Of a stretch of DNA of 8,294 nucleotides, positions 6,522 through 8,294 are shown piece after piece. The notes under the pieces were generated by a model. That model saw only the letters and a program-made list of their open reading frames with translations. It did not search any database and was not told the DNA's origin. The stretch covers positions 1-8,294 of the forward strand of contig CANCCJ010000112.1 of NCBI GenBank assembly GCA_947374535.1, written 5' to 3'. Source of the stretch: Comamonadaceae bacterium. GTDB taxonomy: Bacteria > Pseudomonadota > Gammaproteobacteria > Burkholderiales > Burkholderiaceae. A program made the translations under genes and the position numbers. The number at the start of each line of letters is the position of its first letter. Within the stretch, counting starts at the first letter, position 1.

Positions 6522-7972
6522 GACAGCACGCGCGCCAAAGCCAGCACAGCCACCATGAACGCGCCCACACCCCAGCTGACTTTGTCTTTGAGGGCAAACA
6601 CGATGGGGTCGTCATGCATACGACCACGGTGCGCGATGAGCCAAGCACGCGAAATCCAAAACAACATGACGGGACAGGCCAACCAAATCAGTTGCGGCGT
6701 CGCATACAAATGCGCGGCCTGCCCGTCTTGGATGTACAGCGCCAGCACCAACACAGCAATAAACCCTGCGCTGCCACCGAGGCTGGACACCAACTCTAAA
6801 TCGTCAGGCTCGTAGCCACGTCCGCGCAACGCGCCAGACTTACCCGCCTCACGCGCCACCTTGAGTTCGCTGTAACGCTTGATGAGCGCGAGGCTCAAGA
6901 AAATGAACATCGAAAACAGTAACAACCAAAACGACACGGCCACATCAATCGCTGCTGCACCGGCAATGATGCGCAGGGTGTAAAGCGCGGCGAGGGTGAG
7001 CACATCCACCACGGCCAACTGCTTGAGATACAAGGAATACGCCACCGTCAAGACAAAATAAACACCCAAGCTGACCGAGAACAGCACAGGCATGTACAAA
7101 GCCGACAAAGCCACCGCCAGCAACAACAACACTGGCCAAGCCAACCACCCGGTCATCAGGCTCAATGCCCCCGAGGCAAACGGGCGGTGACGCTTGCGCA
7201 CATGGTGGCGGTCGTCTTGCACATCCACCAAATCATTCAGCAAATACACGCTCGAAGCAGTGAGGCTAAACACGACAAACGCCATCAAGGCCAGTCCATC
7301 GCGTTGCGCATCCGCATATTGATGCGCTGCCATCAGTGGCACAAAGACCAACAAGTTTTTCATCCACTGGTGCAAACGCATGGCTTTGAGCACCGCGACG
7401 AAAGAGGATGGCATGCCACTGTCAAACACCTCACCCACGTTGCCTTGCGCTTGCGCGCGACTGAGCAGCGAGGCCGACGCATCCACCACATGGGCGGTGT
7501 GTGCTTTGGCCCACACTTGCACATCCGGCCAATCGTTGCCCACGTAATCGAAGCCAGCTTCCCCAAAGCGATCGACCAAGGCTTGCGCTTTGGCGGTGGA
7601 TTTGAGGTTGGTGTCGCCTTCCGTGGCCAAGACATCGTCAAACAAATGCAGGTGCTGCGCCACTTGCTCAGCCAACCGTCGGTGGCTGGCCGTGGCCAAG
7701 ACCAGACGACGGCCGCTCAATTTTTCAGCACGTAACCAATCCAACACGTCGGTGTTGTAAGGCAAGGCCGAGGCATCCAACTGGATGCGTTGCGCCAGCT
7801 CGCTCTTCAAGGTCGCTTTGCCGCGCATCAACCACAGCAAGGGCTTGAAAAATTGGAAGGGATTCTGAACCAAAAACTGGCTAGCACTCTCCACCAACAA
7901 GTCGGTGCGAATCAGCGTGCCATCCAGGTCAACCACCAGCGGTCGACTTAAGGCGTGCATAGACCCCGTCAT
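6518..7972 (-). CDS. HAD-like phosphatase domain fused to UbiA-family prenyl-phosphate phosphoribosyltransferase
   Basis: 484-aa two-domain protein. Residues 11-165 form a HAD-type hydrolase: DLDGT (15-19) with nucleophile Asp15 and acid/base Asp17, Thr94 in LATAS, Lys128 as likely motif III, and GNDWPD (145-150) as motif IV. Residues from about 195 form a UbiA integral-membrane domain with several helices (roughly nine hydrophobic segments), the Mg/pyrophosphate motif NDLVDVQDD (246-254), KRHRP (260-264), YSLYLKQLAVVDV (312-324) and RIIAG (334-338). Next to DprE1/DprE2-like genes, the UbiA domain probably transfers 5-phosphoribose from PRPP to polyprenyl phosphate, as Rv3806c does. The HAD domain could remove the 5-phosphate, which a separate protein is thought to do in mycobacteria. 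The start at 7972 has a weak GAAAGA site; Met5 (7960) is an alternative. It lies 19 bp after slmA. A generic polyprenyltransferase role cannot be excluded from the sequence alone. Confidence 0.88.
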   Translation of the reverse strand: MTGSMHALSRPLVVDLDGTLIRTDLLVESASQFLVQNPFQFFKPLLWLMRGKATLKSELAQRIQLDASALPYNTDVLDWLRAEKLSGRRLVLATASHRRLAEQVAQHLHLFDDVLATEGDTNLKSTAKAQALVDRFGEAGFDYVGNDWPDVQVWAKAHTAHVVDASASLLSRAQAQGNVGEVFDSGMPSSFVAVLKAMRLHQWMKNLLVFVPLMAAHQYADAQRDGLALMAFVVFSLTASSVYLLNDLVDVQDDRHHVRKRHRPFASGALSLMTGWLAWPVLLLLAVALSALYMPVLFSVSLGVYFVLTVAYSLYLKQLAVVDVLTLAALYTLRIIAGAAAIDVAVSFWLLLFSMFIFLSLALIKRYSELKVAREAGKSGALRGRGYEPDDLELVSSLGGSAGFIAVLVLALYIQDGQAAHLYATPQLIWLACPVMLFWISRAWLIAHRGRMHDDPIVFALKDKVSWGVGAFMVAVLALARVLS

Positions 7973-7991
7973 GCGATTCTTTCAAAAAACA

Positions 7992-8294
7992 TCAACGACA
8001 CATCAGCGCAAGTGACGCATCCAAGTGATCGAGGGGTGAACGTTTAAAGCCCGAACGGGCAAAGCGCTGCAATTGACCCAAGGCAAACGCCACCAGCACA
8101 GCCGCCCGCACTTGGGCATCGGCGGTGGGGGAGGCGGACTTGTGGGCCTCGGCTGCCTCACGCAGCACTTGGCGCAACGCAGACTCGATGCGCTCAAACA
8201 ATTGGTTCATGCGTTGGTGCAAACGCTCGTTTTCAAACACCAAGGCGTCGCCCACCATCACACGGGCCATGCCTGGGTTCTTTTCGCCAAACTG
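7992..8294 (-). CDS. slmA: Nucleoid occlusion factor SlmA, C-terminal part (cut by window edge)
   Basis: C-terminal 100 residues of a TetR-family protein; the gene continues beyond 8294, so its DNA-binding helix-turn-helix is not seen. The frame is open to the last base: it begins QFGEKNPG and continues MARVMVGDALVFENERL. From memory this matches the E. coli SlmA pattern of AEKNPG, a GHALMFE-like segment, then NQLFERIE, LRQVLRE and RFxRSxFK. SlmA binds specific chromosomal sites and, when DNA-bound, antagonises FtsZ so that division does not cut the nucleoid. The ATG at 8270 is internal, not the start. The stop is followed after 19 bp by the HAD-UbiA gene on the same strand, so read-through into the arabinose operon is possible. 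A T6 run (minus strand, 7987-7982) follows the stop, but I see no stem before it. Confidence 0.9.
   Translation of the reverse strand, partial: QFGEKNPGMARVMVGDALVFENERLHQRMNQLFERIESALRQVLREAAEAHKSASPTADAQVRAAVLVAFALGQLQRFARSGFKRSPLDHLDASLALMCR

Noticed and set aside
4046..8197. Many plus-strand open frames opposite the arabinose operon
   Set aside because: They are antisense shadows of GC-rich coding sequence with histidine-, arginine- or alanine-rich translations, and lack ribosome sites and recognisable domains.
7992..8270. Separate 92-aa hypothetical gene starting at 8270
   Set aside because: The frame continues upstream to the window edge with a SlmA-like QFGEKNPG sequence, so the ATG at 8270 is an internal methionine of a truncated slmA.

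Overview
The window looks like a piece of a betaproteobacterial chromosome, most likely Burkholderiales and probably Comamonadaceae (Limnohabitans/Rhodoferax-like). This rests on the moderately high G+C, the gene set (MidA-like methyltransferase, pteridine-reductase-like SDR, FolB, TtcA, SlmA) and the protein style. I judged it by reading, not by a database search, so the genus is a guess.

Left block (15-3701). A MidA/NDUFAF7-type methyltransferase on the minus strand diverges, across only 56 bp, from a tight plus-strand operon. That operon runs: a FolM/PTR1-like pteridine reductase; two tandem dihydroneopterin-aldolase-family genes, the second with FolX-like features; and ttcA, the tRNA 2-thiocytidine synthase. 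Genes overlap by 4 bp or are separated by 1-4 bp. The first three form a coherent pterin module (folate side branch and/or tetrahydromonapterin).

Middle (3702-4009). This 308-bp gap between convergent genes has no credible gene but is highly structured. It holds two long foldback stems with unrelated stem sequences. Their loops carry the same 21-nt sequence in opposite orientation, so the two loops are perfect reverse complements. A smaller hairpin lies between them. This is the least explained part of the window.

Right block (4010-8294, all minus strand, so read from high to low coordinates). It starts with the 3' end of slmA (nucleoid occlusion factor, cut by the window edge). After 19 bp comes a four-gene, translationally coupled operon: HAD-UbiA fusion, GtrA-family membrane protein, DprE1-like FAD oxidase, DprE2-like SDR. 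Each step matches the mycobacterial pathway to polyprenyl-phosphoryl-D-arabinofuranose: phosphoribosyl transfer to polyprenyl phosphate (UbiA), dephosphorylation (possibly the fused HAD domain), 2'-epimerisation by oxidation and reduction (DprE1/DprE2), and membrane translocation or recruitment (GtrA). The natural inference is that this Gram-negative makes a lipid-linked D-arabinofuranose donor for an envelope glycan or a glycoprotein. No arabinosyltransferase is in the window, so the acceptor is unknown.
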